The position numbers were made by a program, and so were the translations under genes. DNA of 64,000 bases from Rhodopirellula bahusiensis (GTDB lineage: Bacteria; Planctomycetota; Planctomycetia; Pirellulales; Pirellulaceae), in assembly GCF_002727185.1 (NCBI RefSeq), contig NZ_NIZW01000009.1, forward strand, positions 62,001-126,000, written 5' to 3'. The notes below the pieces were generated by a model, which ran no database searches, was not told where the DNA came from, and worked only from the letters and a program-made list of their open reading frames with translations. Shown here piece after piece: positions 54,603 to 62,681 of the stretch. How positions within the stretch are numbered: position 1 is the stretch's first letter; each line of letters opens with the position of its first letter.

Positions 54603-54739
54603 TGCGAAGGTTTCCAAGTTGCTCTTTTCCTGCACCGGCGCTTTGCTTACCACAAAACCACTTCGAACAAAGGCTGCCCATTTTGAATGTACCTGATGAA
54701 TTGACAAGTGATGAGATCCGCAAGAAACACAATCAAACC

Positions 54740-55321
54740 ATGAATCAATCACCACTTTATGCCGAAACGCTTCAAAAGATTGGAAGAAATGTCGTCGAAT
54801 TCCAGAAGATGGAGGGGATGCTCAAGATCCTGCTTGCTTCCATCGATTCCGACACAGTATCAGGCGAGCCAAAGACTCTACCTGCCAATAGGCACGAACT
54901 CGTCTCCAAAAAAACATTGGGAACCGTCAGCAGAGATCTGCTTGAGAAAATCTTCTCGGAGCCACTTGAGCCCGGCCAGTTGTCGCATGGAGAAAAACAC
55001 CGGCTTTCGTATCAATTTAGAATTGGAGGCAGTAGCGAATTCGTTAGTCAAATCAAAGAATCGTTCGATAAAATCGTGAAAGAAAGGAACGAACTCATCC
55101 ATCATCGGCTGGTTGATTTCAAGCCAAGTTTCGATGAATCATGCGAGAGACTGATCAGTTATCTGGATTCTCAGTATGGGCGTTTGGAGCCGCTGCTTGA
55201 TTTTCTCAGGAAAGAAATGGAAGCAATGTGTGAAATGCAGGCCATGGGCGTTGACCTTCTGAAGCAAGTGACTGAAAAAAATGTCCAAAGTGAAAGAACA
55301 TGTTGCGATTTGCCAGGATGA
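54740..55321 (+). CDS. Hypothetical protein, 193 residues
   Basis: Start chosen at the ATG at 54740; the frame extends back to 54599 in an N-terminal part that is not convincing. Helical, charged protein (AETLQKIGRNVVEFQKMEGM, FDKIVKERNELIHHRLVDFK). The KERNELIHH pattern is seen in HEPN-like and related helical proteins, but the evidence is thin. Convergent with the deaminase gene 13 bases downstream. Confidence 0.55.
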   Translation: MNQSPLYAETLQKIGRNVVEFQKMEGMLKILLASIDSDTVSGEPKTLPANRHELVSKKTLGTVSRDLLEKIFSEPLEPGQLSHGEKHRLSYQFRIGGSSEFVSQIKESFDKIVKERNELIHHRLVDFKPSFDESCERLISYLDSQYGRLEPLLDFLRKEMEAMCEMQAMGVDLLKQVTEKNVQSERTCCDLPG

Positions 55322-55333
55322 GTTTATGCGGTT

Positions 55334-55792
55334 TCATTTGCGATGTTTCCTGGATGCTGCTTCAAACAGCGAATTGCATTTGTCCTCAAGTATCCCACCA
55401 ATCACCGTGCATTTGCTGAACGGGGTTCGCTGAGCAACCTCTTGTGCCAAGATGTCGATTTGTTTCCAGCCAAGCTGTTGAAGAAATCGAATGGACGTAC
55501 CAAAAATGACCGTTTCGATTCCCGTCCAATGAATTGCTCCCTGACACATCGGACAAGGTTCGGCGGTGGTGTAGAGGGCGAGTGGCGGGACTTTCCAATC
55601 ATAACCTGCCTCGACCATTTGGTTGATGGCGTCGATCTCACCGTGCCAAGTTGGATTCACCGATGACTTGTTCCACCCTTCGGAGATCACATCTCCGGTA
55701 TCTTGATTGACGATCACAGCGGCAAACGGAAGTTTCGGCACTTTGCCTGCCAGTTCAATCGCCCGACGCATGTATTTGTCGTGGTCAAGCAT
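55334..55792 (-). CDS. Nucleoside/nucleobase deaminase (CDA fold)
   Basis: 152 residues from the ATG at 55792. WHGEIDAIN carries the zinc His and catalytic Glu and TAEPCPMCQGAIHWTGI the two zinc Cys of the cytidine/guanine deaminase family. The start shares one base with the tspO stop (TGATG), so the gene is translationally coupled. Substrate (guanine, cytosine or tRNA adenosine) cannot be decided; the size and PCPMCQGAI sequence resemble guanine deaminase-type proteins. Confidence 0.85.
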   Translation of the reverse strand: MLDHDKYMRRAIELAGKVPKLPFAAVIVNQDTGDVISEGWNKSSVNPTWHGEIDAINQMVEAGYDWKVPPLALYTTAEPCPMCQGAIHWTGIETVIFGTSIRFLQQLGWKQIDILAQEVAQRTPFSKCTVIGGILEDKCNSLFEAASRKHRK

Positions 55793-56193
55793 CACCGCCC
55801 CCAGTTCCAAAACGTCATCGACAACTGCAACACCGAGGCAATCGACACCCAAGCAAAGTACGGCACCTGCGCCACAGCAACCCATTTGTGGTGTTTCCAG
55901 ATCGTCACCATCATCCAAATGGTCGTGATCCAAACGATCACGATGTCAACGGCAGCCAGTGGCAAGTTCCTCATCCCAAACTGGATTGGCGTGAAGATCA
56001 AATTGGAAACGAGATTGATCCCAAACGGCAAGGCCACCATCCAAGGCAACTTCTTTCGCAGCGCCTGCACGAATACGAAGCCGAACGTGACCAGAATGAT
56101 CGGATAGAGACACTGCCAGACAAATCCGATTGTGGACGGCTTCGGTGTCCAGCTTGGCTTCTCCAGCGAGCTGTACCAGTCGATCCAAGTCAT
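55792..56193 (-). CDS. tspO: TspO/MBR family protein
   Basis: 133 residues with five hydrophobic segments and the opening WYSSLEKPSWTPKPSTIGFV, then WQCLYPIILVTFGFVF, FGINLVSNLIFTPIQFGMRN and VPYFAWVSIASVLQLSMTFW. TspO proteins bind porphyrins and other tetrapyrroles or steroids in the membrane and respond to stress. Coupled at both ends: start overlaps the upstream gene by four bases (56190-56193), stop shares a base with the deaminase. Confidence 0.87.
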   Translation of the reverse strand: MTWIDWYSSLEKPSWTPKPSTIGFVWQCLYPIILVTFGFVFVQALRKKLPWMVALPFGINLVSNLIFTPIQFGMRNLPLAAVDIVIVWITTIWMMVTIWKHHKWVAVAQVPYFAWVSIASVLQLSMTFWNWGR

Positions 56194-56459
56194 TCGTTTG
56201 CCTTCGGCTGATCGTACACCTTGTTCGCTAAATCCGTCGCTCTTGCTTCCATTTCCGTCAGGACGGCGGCGAAATCACGGTATGCAGCATCAACGGTGAC
56301 TGTCCGGTTCCCCTTGCGTATCCGTGCAAACGACCCAATGGAGCGATCCTCTCCGACTTCCAGTGTGCCACCAGATCGCAACAAGGCGGCAAGGTGCGGG
56401 TAGGTCGCTTCCTCACGTAGTTGATCGCTGGCTCTTTTCATCGTTCGCTTTATTGGCAT
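56190..56459 (-). CDS. Hypothetical protein, 89 residues
   Basis: Small protein with a predicted beta-rich middle (LRSGGTLEVGEDRSIGSFAR, GNRTVTVDAAYRDFAAVLTE). No family recognised. Second-last position in a five-gene leftward set; stop overlaps tspO by four bases. Confidence 0.6.
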   Translation of the reverse strand: MPIKRTMKRASDQLREEATYPHLAALLRSGGTLEVGEDRSIGSFARIRKGNRTVTVDAAYRDFAAVLTEMEARATDLANKVYDQPKANE

Positions 56460-56502
56460 TATCGTTCATTGTTCAGCAAAGTTGGATTCATCATGCCATC
56501 GT

Positions 56503-56886
56503 TCAATCCAAGTTCTCTTCGCAGTAGTCCAGAGCGATGGTTGCCTGTTCTTGATCAACCAGATCAAGGACATAATGTGCCGCAATGTAGCACATGGCAA
56601 ACGCCATCAGCGGTCTCTGATCGAGGCCATGGTCGATTCCGTCAGGACTGGAGTTAGCGACGTAGTTTGCCAGTGCCCCTTCGGTAACACGAGTCCGAAG
56701 TGCTTCGTCTCGATAGTCCAGCCCACGGAACTTCATGCACACCAACGGGGCCAGATGAAACAAATTGGCATCGGTGATCCGCTGGCCGGTCAGCAATCCA
56801 AACGGCTTGGATTCTCTGGCATCGGCGATTGCAAGCTTGATCTCGTTAAACCATTCGTTGGGATTCTGTGGTTGTTTTCTATTCAT
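56503..56886 (-). CDS. Hypothetical protein, 127 residues
   Basis: Start at the ATG at 56886, overlapping the stop of the upstream gene (tcat, 56883-56886). Sequence features: FNEIKLAIADARESKPFGLL, LFHLAPLVCMKFRGLDYRDE, LMAFAMCYIAAHYVLDLVDQ. No family recognised; length and composition suggest a soluble helical protein. Confidence 0.6.
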   Translation of the reverse strand: MNRKQPQNPNEWFNEIKLAIADARESKPFGLLTGQRITDANLFHLAPLVCMKFRGLDYRDEALRTRVTEGALANYVANSSPDGIDHGLDQRPLMAFAMCYIAAHYVLDLVDQEQATIALDYCEENLD

Positions 56887-57116
56887 GATCCAGTCCATGA
56901 ACGCAGTGCCCATTCGTCGTCGCCGATTTTCACGAATAACGACTGCCCACCACGCAGTTCAATGTCGTTCTCAAGTGCGGCACGCACATCGTGCTCGCTG
57001 GCCCGCCACATCTTCATTTCCATCATCTGTGATGCCAACCAGTACGGGCTCTGGGGATCACCCTCCATCTCAAGAACTTCCCGGCAAGCAGCAAGGATGC
57101 TGTCGATGATCGGCAT
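56883..57116 (-). CDS. Hypothetical protein, 77 residues
   Basis: Start at the ATG at 57116 with gggag seven bases upstream, which decides against the longer frame from 57143. Sequence: CREVLEMEGDPQSPYWLASQ, MKMWRASEHDVRAALENDI, ending DDEWALRSWTGS. No family recognised. First gene of the leftward five-gene set. Confidence 0.65.
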   Translation of the reverse strand: MPIIDSILAACREVLEMEGDPQSPYWLASQMMEMKMWRASEHDVRAALENDIELRGGQSLFVKIGDDEWALRSWTGS

Positions 57117-57198
57117 TTTTAGACTCCCGAAAAGATCCGCCACGAATTTTTTGCCAGCGACACTACTATAGCTTGGACATCATTCTAGGAGCGAATCT

Positions 57199-57350
57199 TT
57201 GAACGTCACAGAGGATCGACGAAGACAATTGCTTGGCCCCTTCAATGTGTCGGAAGCGGCACACAGAGTGGGTCAGCCAATCCAAAATTTGCACCGAGAG
57301 ATCCGGCCAGGCAATCTTGCCCATCTCGGACCCACTAAAATTTTGAAACG
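57199..57350 (+). pseudogene. Degenerate copy of the 57,938 HTH gene
   Basis: A TTG at 57199 after taggag opens MNVTEDRRRQLLGPFNVSEA then AHRVGQPIQNLHREIRPGNL. It matches the intact protein at 57,938 (MNVTAAERREKLNLFNVAEA, ...LRIYRDIRAGYI) for about 48 residues, then drifts into sequence without resemblance. The frame continues to 57699 only by chance. A decayed duplicate. Confidence 0.7.
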
Positions 57351-57371
57351 CTCGATCAATGAGACATGTCG

Positions 57372-57622
57372 ATGGATAATCCGTATCAGTCGCCTTCTTC
57401 ATCCAGCGGGAAAGAACTGTCCGAAAGTGGGGCATCGGCAAGCCACTTCTGGGAGCAACCTCGCTCGTGTTTTGGTCCCTCTTGTTCGTTCGAGTTCTGT
57501 TTCCACCAACCTTCAAGAATGTCGCAACACCCATTCCAACCGGTCCCGAGGAATGGGTGCTCTTAGCGACGGCCTCCGCCATCGGGCTTTTGCTGACTTG
57601 GTCAGACGTGAGGCAAAAGTGA
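57372..57622 (+). pseudogene. Frameshifted 'DNPYQSP' small membrane protein gene
   Basis: The ATG at 57372 reads MDNPYQSPSSS, a start I associate with many planctomycete membrane proteins. The continuation lies in another frame from about 57,392: QRERTVRKWGIGKPLLGATS, LVFWSLLFVRVLFPPTF, then PEEWVLLATASAIGLLLTWS and DVRQK before TGA at 57622. Two hydrophobic segments are intact apart from the shift. It is either a recent pseudogene or a sequencing indel. Confidence 0.6.
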
Positions 57623-57695
57623 GCATAATCTGGTTCTTGGGAGCCCCAACTTATCGACCAAGTTTTGGACGCAAAGCAGCAATTCCAAATAATTT

Positions 57696-57724
57696 TTGAC
57701 CTAAAAAGTCAGAACTGATAAGCT
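57696..57724 (+). promoter_or_regulatory. Possible promoter upstream of the HTH/replication module
   Basis: TTGACC (57696-57701), 17-base spacer, TAAGCT (57719-57724). The -10 match is weak. It would drive the HTH gene at 57,938. Confidence 0.3.
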
Positions 57725-57862
57725 GCCGCCACAGTTACCGAAAATTTACTTTCACTTCTACTCGCACGCCCCCTGTGTCCGTTCAACGGACCTCTTTGGC
57801 GTCGTCTGACCGGTCAGTTTGATCCGGCTTTTTCCGCCTCTCCATCACATGGAGAAACTCAG

Positions 57863-57901
57863 AAATTCCCACAGGTTTCATGTAAAAACCGGTGGGAAAT
57901 T
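57863..57901 (+). promoter_or_regulatory. Palindrome upstream of the HTH gene, candidate operator
   Basis: aaattcccacaggttt (57863-57878) and aaaccggtgggaaatt (57886-57901) form an inverted repeat with two mismatches around a short spacer, 37 bases before the HTH start codon. Autoregulatory binding by the HTH protein is plausible; an RNA hairpin is the alternative. Confidence 0.5.
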
Positions 57902-57937
57902 ACTACATAAAAGGAGACGGTTTTTTACGGAGGAAAC

Positions 57938-58180
57938 ATGAACGTAACCGCAGCGGAAAGACGGGAGAAACTTAACCTGTTCAACGTGGCCGAGGCCGCA
58001 CGATGGCTTGATCTGAGTGGCCTGCGAATTTACCGAGACATTAGGGCGGGATACATCCCGAAGCCCAAAGTGCAACTTGGCAAACGTCACTACTACCGAG
58101 AATCCGAACTCCAAAACTTAAACAACTACTACAGAAGGGAATCGAAAAATGAACATGAAAACAAAAAGAATGGAAATTGA
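57938..58180 (+). CDS. Small HTH protein (MerR/excisionase-like)
   Basis: 80 residues, ATG at 57938 after a strong acggagg. FNVAEAARWLDLSGLRIYRD and IRAGYIPKPKVQLGKRHYYR match the HTH plus wing of the protein at 15,947. It shortly precedes the second primase-like gene. A degenerate copy lies just upstream. Likely a copy-number or excision regulator; inferred from position only. Overlaps the next gene by 32 bases. Confidence 0.78.
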   Translation: MNVTAAERREKLNLFNVAEAARWLDLSGLRIYRDIRAGYIPKPKVQLGKRHYYRESELQNLNNYYRRESKNEHENKKNGN

Positions 58181-58445
58181 GATTTGTGGTGACGAGACGA
58201 CCCGTCACTGTCGTCGGCTGTGTATCGAAGTACCAGCGGAGATGAGCAATGACGAGATCGAATTGATCGATGCAGAGATATTCAATGATGTTGCTGAAAC
58301 CACCGAATGGGAGGCCGAAGAGTCAGATGGGATCTGCGCTGATGGACATCTTTATTTAGTCGGTCCTGCCAAAACCGACGCTGAGGTCGAGTTGACCATC
58401 AGCCTTGACGATCTCAATCGACTCGGGCTCAACGTGACAAACTGA
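58149..58445 (+). CDS. Hypothetical acidic protein, 98 residues
   Basis: ATG at 58149 inside the end of the HTH gene. Sequence includes CRRLCIEVPAEMSNDEIELI and DAEIFNDVAETTEWEAEESD, strongly acidic. No family recognised. A strong terminator follows, so the HTH gene and this gene form one transcript. Confidence 0.6.
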   Translation: MNMKTKRMEIEICGDETTRHCRRLCIEVPAEMSNDEIELIDAEIFNDVAETTEWEAEESDGICADGHLYLVGPAKTDAEVELTISLDDLNRLGLNVTN

Positions 58446-58458
58446 GCAGTAGAAAACA

Positions 58459-58491
58459 AAACCGCCAGCGTTCTGAAAACGCTGGCGGTTT
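58459..58491 (+). terminator. Terminator after the HTH pair
   Basis: aaaccgccagcgtt (58459-58472) pairs perfectly with aacgctggcggttt (58478-58491), a 14-bp stem with a 5-base loop. It is followed by a short T-containing stretch and lies 26 bases before the next gene. Confidence 0.8.
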
Positions 58492-58516
58492 CTGGTGTGC
58501 CGTATTTCCAACAACA

Positions 58517-60361
58517 ATGACACAAATGTATTTAAGTAACACAGAATCGATTTTCGAACAGAAATTTCAGATTTCCGAGAATGAATCCGCAGAGATTGAA
58601 AAACTCGCTGCGGATACGTTTGCTGCGTTTCATCCGTACATCAACATCAGAGATTGTGGAAAGAAGCTTTGGGATGAAGAGCAGGGAGCGTTCATTCCCA
58701 AACACATGATCACAAAGGAAGCGTTCAGATTTGGAACAATCTACGACAATTTAAGCAAGACGCAACGGAAAGCTTACAAGCCAATTTTTACTGAAGGGAA
58801 GCGTAAAGGAAAACCGTTCCACTATTGGGCACATTATCGCCGGGGCATTATGTCGTCGGAGAAGATGGCCGAGCACATACAGGGCGAAGAGAAGTATTAC
58901 TACACCGGTTCGCCCCGTCACCGAGCCTTGCCCTATCTGGACATCGACGCTCACAACGGCGAAACAGATGAACTGAGGGCGAAGGAGCTACTTGCTGATA
59001 TCTGTTCGACTTCGCTTTGGACCCCTTCTGATCGTGGGCAGAACGGACATTTCAAACTTTACTACGGACCAATCCGCACACCTGATTTGTCTCATCCGCA
59101 TTTTCAATCGTTGCCTAAAACTGAGAGATCTGCCCTGATCGAGCGGATTCGAGTTGGACTTTCGCCAAAGCAAGTCAACGGGCTTTTTAAGCGTGCTCAA
59201 ACTGCGTATTCACGCTATCTGGCCTTCCATCGAATCGAATGTGATTTTGAAGTGAAGGGACATGTCACTGAATACAGCCATCCCACCGGCAGTATGAAGA
59301 TTGTCAGTGGGCTGCTGGGGAAATTTCCGTTTGCTGTCTGGAATCGTCAGCGACTCGAAGAATTCAAGAGCCTGCCAGAGATCAGTTGGTTTGTCTGGGA
59401 ACGCCAGATCCAACTACTCGAAAAGATGTTGGAAGAGAAAGAGGACAAAACAAAGATCAACGAGACAGCGACCGACCAAGTTGCAGCAGAACAGTCTGGG
59501 AAACCAAAATCACGAGCAAAGAATGAACGGTCGCCAGATCCCGAAACATGTGCGTTTACCAAGAATCGGCTAGAGTGCCTGTCGTTTGTGCGAAGCTATT
59601 ATCGTGATCACAAGAGCATTCCCAGTCACGACGACTTTCTTACGCATCTGAAGATCAATAGGCTCTACACCGGTGACTGGGACGATCCCCAAACAGATCG
59701 TCCCCACAGAACAGCACGCATCCTCGATTTTACGTTACAAAACTTTGACCCAGAAAAGCTGGGCCGTGGTGAGGGCCGCTGGGGAAATTTTCCCGTTCTG
59801 GACTGGTTGCGAGATTACGCCAAGCACAATTTTGGCGGTTTGACTGGGACCGTCTTAAAGTACAAAGACAAATTGATCTTTTGCGATGACGGAACCATCG
59901 AAAGTGGTCGCCATTGTCAGAGATGCAACGTGTCACCCGCCTTTGTTCATCACTGCATCCGAGTCGTCCTGACTTGCATGGAAGATTTGGCTGAGAACGA
60001 TGGTCTCCCGGAGGACCGAATTGTCAAAGCGTGGAATTTGTTGTCGGGTGCCCCTGCTTGGAATCGTGATCACTACGCCATTGTTCGCAACTTTTTGGAA
60101 GACCGTGGTGTTGTCGATATCTACGACAAGAATCATGGCCCAAACAAATGTTGGCGTTGGCGAAAAGGCAGAAACTACCCGACTTCACCGGAAGAATTGC
60201 AGCGAAAGCTGAAGAAGTGCCGGGGAATTGACCTCGGATATCTTTTTCCCAGAGAAACAATGAACAGCAACAAAGACAAGATAACTCCCTACTGTAAAGT
60301 AATAGAGACAAATCCCCCTATGACTGCCGGTGAAGACGTTTTTGAACATCCTCCTCCCTGA
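58517..60361 (+). CDS. Primase-like replication protein (second copy of the type)
   Basis: 614 residues from the ATG at 58517. YLDIDAHNGETDELRAKELL near 141 and RGQNGHFKLYYG near 173 are the acidic pair and glycine/histidine loop also seen in the protein at 14,296 (IDIDCKSFG; NGNGAHGFFVL). Further on, CEDLAENDGLPEDR-like and WNRDHYAIVRNFLEDRGVVD segments suggest a winged helix near the end. Preceded by the HTH pair, as in the first module. Inferred role: replication initiation or priming of the element. Confidence 0.65.
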   Translation: MTQMYLSNTESIFEQKFQISENESAEIEKLAADTFAAFHPYINIRDCGKKLWDEEQGAFIPKHMITKEAFRFGTIYDNLSKTQRKAYKPIFTEGKRKGKPFHYWAHYRRGIMSSEKMAEHIQGEEKYYYTGSPRHRALPYLDIDAHNGETDELRAKELLADICSTSLWTPSDRGQNGHFKLYYGPIRTPDLSHPHFQSLPKTERSALIERIRVGLSPKQVNGLFKRAQTAYSRYLAFHRIECDFEVKGHVTEYSHPTGSMKIVSGLLGKFPFAVWNRQRLEEFKSLPEISWFVWERQIQLLEKMLEEKEDKTKINETATDQVAAEQSGKPKSRAKNERSPDPETCAFTKNRLECLSFVRSYYRDHKSIPSHDDFLTHLKINRLYTGDWDDPQTDRPHRTARILDFTLQNFDPEKLGRGEGRWGNFPVLDWLRDYAKHNFGGLTGTVLKYKDKLIFCDDGTIESGRHCQRCNVSPAFVHHCIRVVLTCMEDLAENDGLPEDRIVKAWNLLSGAPAWNRDHYAIVRNFLEDRGVVDIYDKNHGPNKCWRWRKGRNYPTSPEELQRKLKKCRGIDLGYLFPRETMNSNKDKITPYCKVIETNPPMTAGEDVFEHPPP

Positions 60362-60390
60362 GATAGCGATATTTTGTGCGAACTATCTCA
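60359..60390 (+). terminator. Hairpin overlapping the stop codon of the primase-like gene
   Basis: tgagatag (60359-60366, including the TGA stop) pairs perfectly with ctatctca (60383-60390). An A run, then a T-rich stretch (ctctttctttt), follows. A plausible terminator. Confidence 0.6.
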
Positions 60391-60723
60391 AAAAACTCTT
60401 TCTTTTACAACTTTTGGAATTCAACTGCGGGGAAGGTCTGTCCAGACATCATTTTAAGTGATCGCTTGGGAAGCATCGACCGTGCTTTGCTGTGAAGATG
60501 CGAACGGAGTCGTCACTAATCACTGACTCTCGTGTTGCCGCCCGTCTTCATTGAACAAGCGGGGGTTAGCCGTCTGATATCTGATGCTGGTCCACTCCCA
60601 ACCGAGATTCTCAAGCACTGAGACAACTCCGCTTCTTTACACCCGTCCCATTGTCGCTTTACCAAATCGAGATAACACCCGCTTGATCGCCGTTCAAATC
60701 AACCTCCTCACAGGAACGACGAC
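60391..60723. other. Non-coding region upstream of the ArdC-like gene
   Basis: About 330 bases without a recognisable gene. It contains an inverted, one-mismatch copy of the 13-bp repeat (caagcgggggtta, 60556-60568) and the first direct copy (60673-60685). Confidence 0.5.
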
Positions 60724-61635
60724 ATGCCAAACGCAAACGAAATTCGCCAGCAGATCACCAACGACATCATCGCCGCTCTTTCGAGCAACGAGTTGCCGCC
60801 ATGGCGAAAGCCGTGGGCAAACGATCCCAACGCTCCCGGACTTCACACGAGTTTGAGTACCGGTAACTCTTACCGGGGAATCAACCAAATGATCCTGCAG
60901 CTCTCGGCTTGGAAACGCAATTTCACTTCCAAATGGTGGGGAACATTCCGGCAGATTCAAAGCAATGGGGGCTGCGTCAACAAAGGCCAAAAAGCAACGA
61001 AAATCATTCTCTGGAAACCAGTTGATCGAAAGCGAACAAGCGAGCAAGGCGAATCAATTGACGACAAGTTTTTCGTCATGCGAGAATTCGCCGTTTTCAA
61101 TGCTGATCAGACATCAGGCATGGACCGTTTTCAGGTCGGCTATTCGCAAGCTGAAGTCAGTAACGAACTTCGATACAGCGAAGCCGATGACGTGATCGAA
61201 GCCACTGGTGCCGATATCCACTTCGGCGGCAATCAAGCGTTCTACTCGATTTTGGGTGACTACATTCAGATGCCGTTTCGTCGGCAGTTCGTCACACCTG
61301 AATCCTATTACGAAACTTGTTTTCACGAACTGTGCCACTATTCGGAAAGCCGAACCGGTTTCGACCGAGCAAAGCCGGAGAACGACTATGGTTTCGGTGA
61401 ATTGGTTGCCGAAATTGGTGCGTGTTTCCTCATGGGCGAACTAAACATGCCCACGACGGAGAATCTGGAAAATCACGCTGCTTACTTGAAGTCGTGGCTT
61501 AAGGGGATGAACGACGACCCGAAATTTATCTTCCGGGCGGCGGCTCAATCAAGCAAAGCGACTGACTACATCCTCAGTTTCAGCCGCCAAGACGAAACGA
61601 TTGCGGAAACGGTCGAAGAGCCTGTTTGTGCTTGA
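60724..61635 (+). CDS. ardC: ArdC-like antirestriction protein (ssDNA-binding plus zincin domain)
   Basis: 303 residues. The N-terminal domain (IRQQITNDIIAALSSNELPP, WRKPWANDPNAPGLHTSLS, YRGINQMILQLSAW) is the ArdC/DUF1738 ssDNA-binding type. The C-terminal domain has the zinc-peptidase site FHELCHYSESRTGF near 200 and ELVAEIGACFLMGEL near 230. ArdC proteins on conjugative plasmids protect entering single-stranded DNA from restriction. That fits a mobile element entering hosts with restriction. A terminator-like hairpin follows at 61,650. Confidence 0.88.
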   Translation: MPNANEIRQQITNDIIAALSSNELPPWRKPWANDPNAPGLHTSLSTGNSYRGINQMILQLSAWKRNFTSKWWGTFRQIQSNGGCVNKGQKATKIILWKPVDRKRTSEQGESIDDKFFVMREFAVFNADQTSGMDRFQVGYSQAEVSNELRYSEADDVIEATGADIHFGGNQAFYSILGDYIQMPFRRQFVTPESYYETCFHELCHYSESRTGFDRAKPENDYGFGELVAEIGACFLMGELNMPTTENLENHAAYLKSWLKGMNDDPKFIFRAAAQSSKATDYILSFSRQDETIAETVEEPVCA

Positions 61636-61649
61636 TCGCCTTTTTGCAC

Positions 61650-61687
61650 CAGGGCAGTTGGGACTCCCATCTGCCCTGTTTGCTTTA
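61650..61687 (+). terminator. Terminator-like hairpin after the ArdC-like gene
   Basis: cagggcag (61650-61657) pairs with ctgccctg (61671-61678); an inner tggga/tccca can also pair. A T-rich tail (tttgcttt) follows and leads directly into a copy of the 13-bp repeat. Confidence 0.65.
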
Positions 61688-61916
61688 ACACCCGCTTGAC
61701 CATTGTCCTGATCGGGACAGCCACTCGGAACACCGGGGATGATCGCAAGACGACTCAGCTTCGGCACTTCAACGAGCAGCGTGAGCCACCGCAACAACTC
61801 TGGCCAGTGAGCGATGGAGTTCTGCTGCAACTGCGAAGCCTGAAGTCACTGATGATCCATCCTCGGTGTATCCGATTGGCCTTTTCCATTTTCCATGCTT
61901 TCAAAAATCAATTTTC

Positions 61917-62255
61917 ATGGCTGATGACAAATACCTTCCTGGCAGCCCCAGCCGACGACGAGTTAAAGAAGTCCGTTCACATCTTTGGCGATACGGTATT
62001 CGACCCAAAGGCGATGCGTGGCGTTTGGCTTGGACTTGGGCCAGTGCCATCGCCAGTTCCTATTACCACTTTCGCTGGCCTTTGCCATCGGAGATCGCAA
62101 GCCAGTACATGGTTCTTTTGCTGTGCGAGATGAAAGAGGGGCGGTCACTCAGGCTGCCATTTCGGGCTGACCAAGTTCAACCAGAACCGGTTCAAAACAT
62201 GTTTCCAAACGAATCATTGCTAGAAATTCCACGTCTCAAATCAGAGGCCAAGTAA
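61917..62255 (+). CDS. Hypothetical protein, 112 residues
   Basis: ATG at 61917 chosen; frames extending upstream are not protein-like. Basic N-terminus (DDKYLPGSPSRRRVKEVRSH) and an aromatic middle (AWRLAWTWASAIASSYYHFR). No family recognised. The stop codon is the first part of a 13-bp repeat copy. The 220 bases between the previous repeat copy and this start hold no gene I can support. Confidence 0.55.
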   Translation: MADDKYLPGSPSRRRVKEVRSHLWRYGIRPKGDAWRLAWTWASAIASSYYHFRWPLPSEIASQYMVLLLCEMKEGRSLRLPFRADQVQPEPVQNMFPNESLLEIPRLKSEAK

Positions 62256-62310
62256 CACCCGCTTGTTCGTCAGCGAACCGGGGCGATCCCTGACAGGCGT
62301 TTTGTGTGGC

Positions 62311-62335
62311 TGGGGCAAGGAGGCCCCATTTTTAA
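62311..62335 (+). terminator. Intrinsic terminator
   Basis: tggggc (62311-62316) pairs with gcccca (62323-62328), followed two bases later by ttttt. It ends the transcript of the 61.9 kb gene. Confidence 0.7.
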
Positions 62336-62389
62336 TCCAACTTTTGTAACACCCGCTTGGAAGGCATCAGTCAATCCAACTTTTGTAAC
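62334..62389 (+). repeat. 17-bp direct repeat
   Basis: aatccaacttttgtaac at 62334-62350 and again at 62373-62389. The first copy runs into a 13-bp repeat copy, the second runs into the Shine-Dalgarno region of the next gene. Confidence 0.85.
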
Positions 62390-62399
62390 GGAGCAATCG

Positions 62400-62681
62400 A
62401 TGTCACGAACCCCGCTGATCACCGACGAAGAACGCAATCAACTCCATCCACTGCTGTCGCTCATCCGAGATCCCGACCAACTTTACGCCTGCACGACGGC
62501 TGGCGAATTCTTCGACTGTGACGACCACGCCCTGATGGCGTTTCAGATTTGGCGACGAATGGGCCGTAGCAACGAAGCCACCGGAGCGGCTTGGCGGCGA
62601 CTGATGGAGAGCGATTGCCCAACGCATGACGTGATGGCACTGGTCGCTTTCCATGTCTTTCACGAGTTGGACAAGGATTAA
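62400..62681 (+). CDS. Hypothetical protein, 93 residues
   Basis: ATG at 62400 with cggag nine bases upstream. The sequence has ITDEERNQLHPLLSLIRDPD and DDHALMAFQIWRRMGRSNEA, helical. No family recognised. Its TAA stop is the beginning of a 13-bp repeat copy. Confidence 0.65.
   Translation: MSRTPLITDEERNQLHPLLSLIRDPDQLYACTTAGEFFDCDDHALMAFQIWRRMGRSNEATGAAWRRLMESDCPTHDVMALVAFHVFHELDKD

Noticed and set aside
61696-62133. 145-codon ORF between the ArdC-like gene and the 61.9 kb gene
   Set aside because: It overlaps a better frame starting at 61,917, has no ribosome binding site and its sequence is not protein-like.
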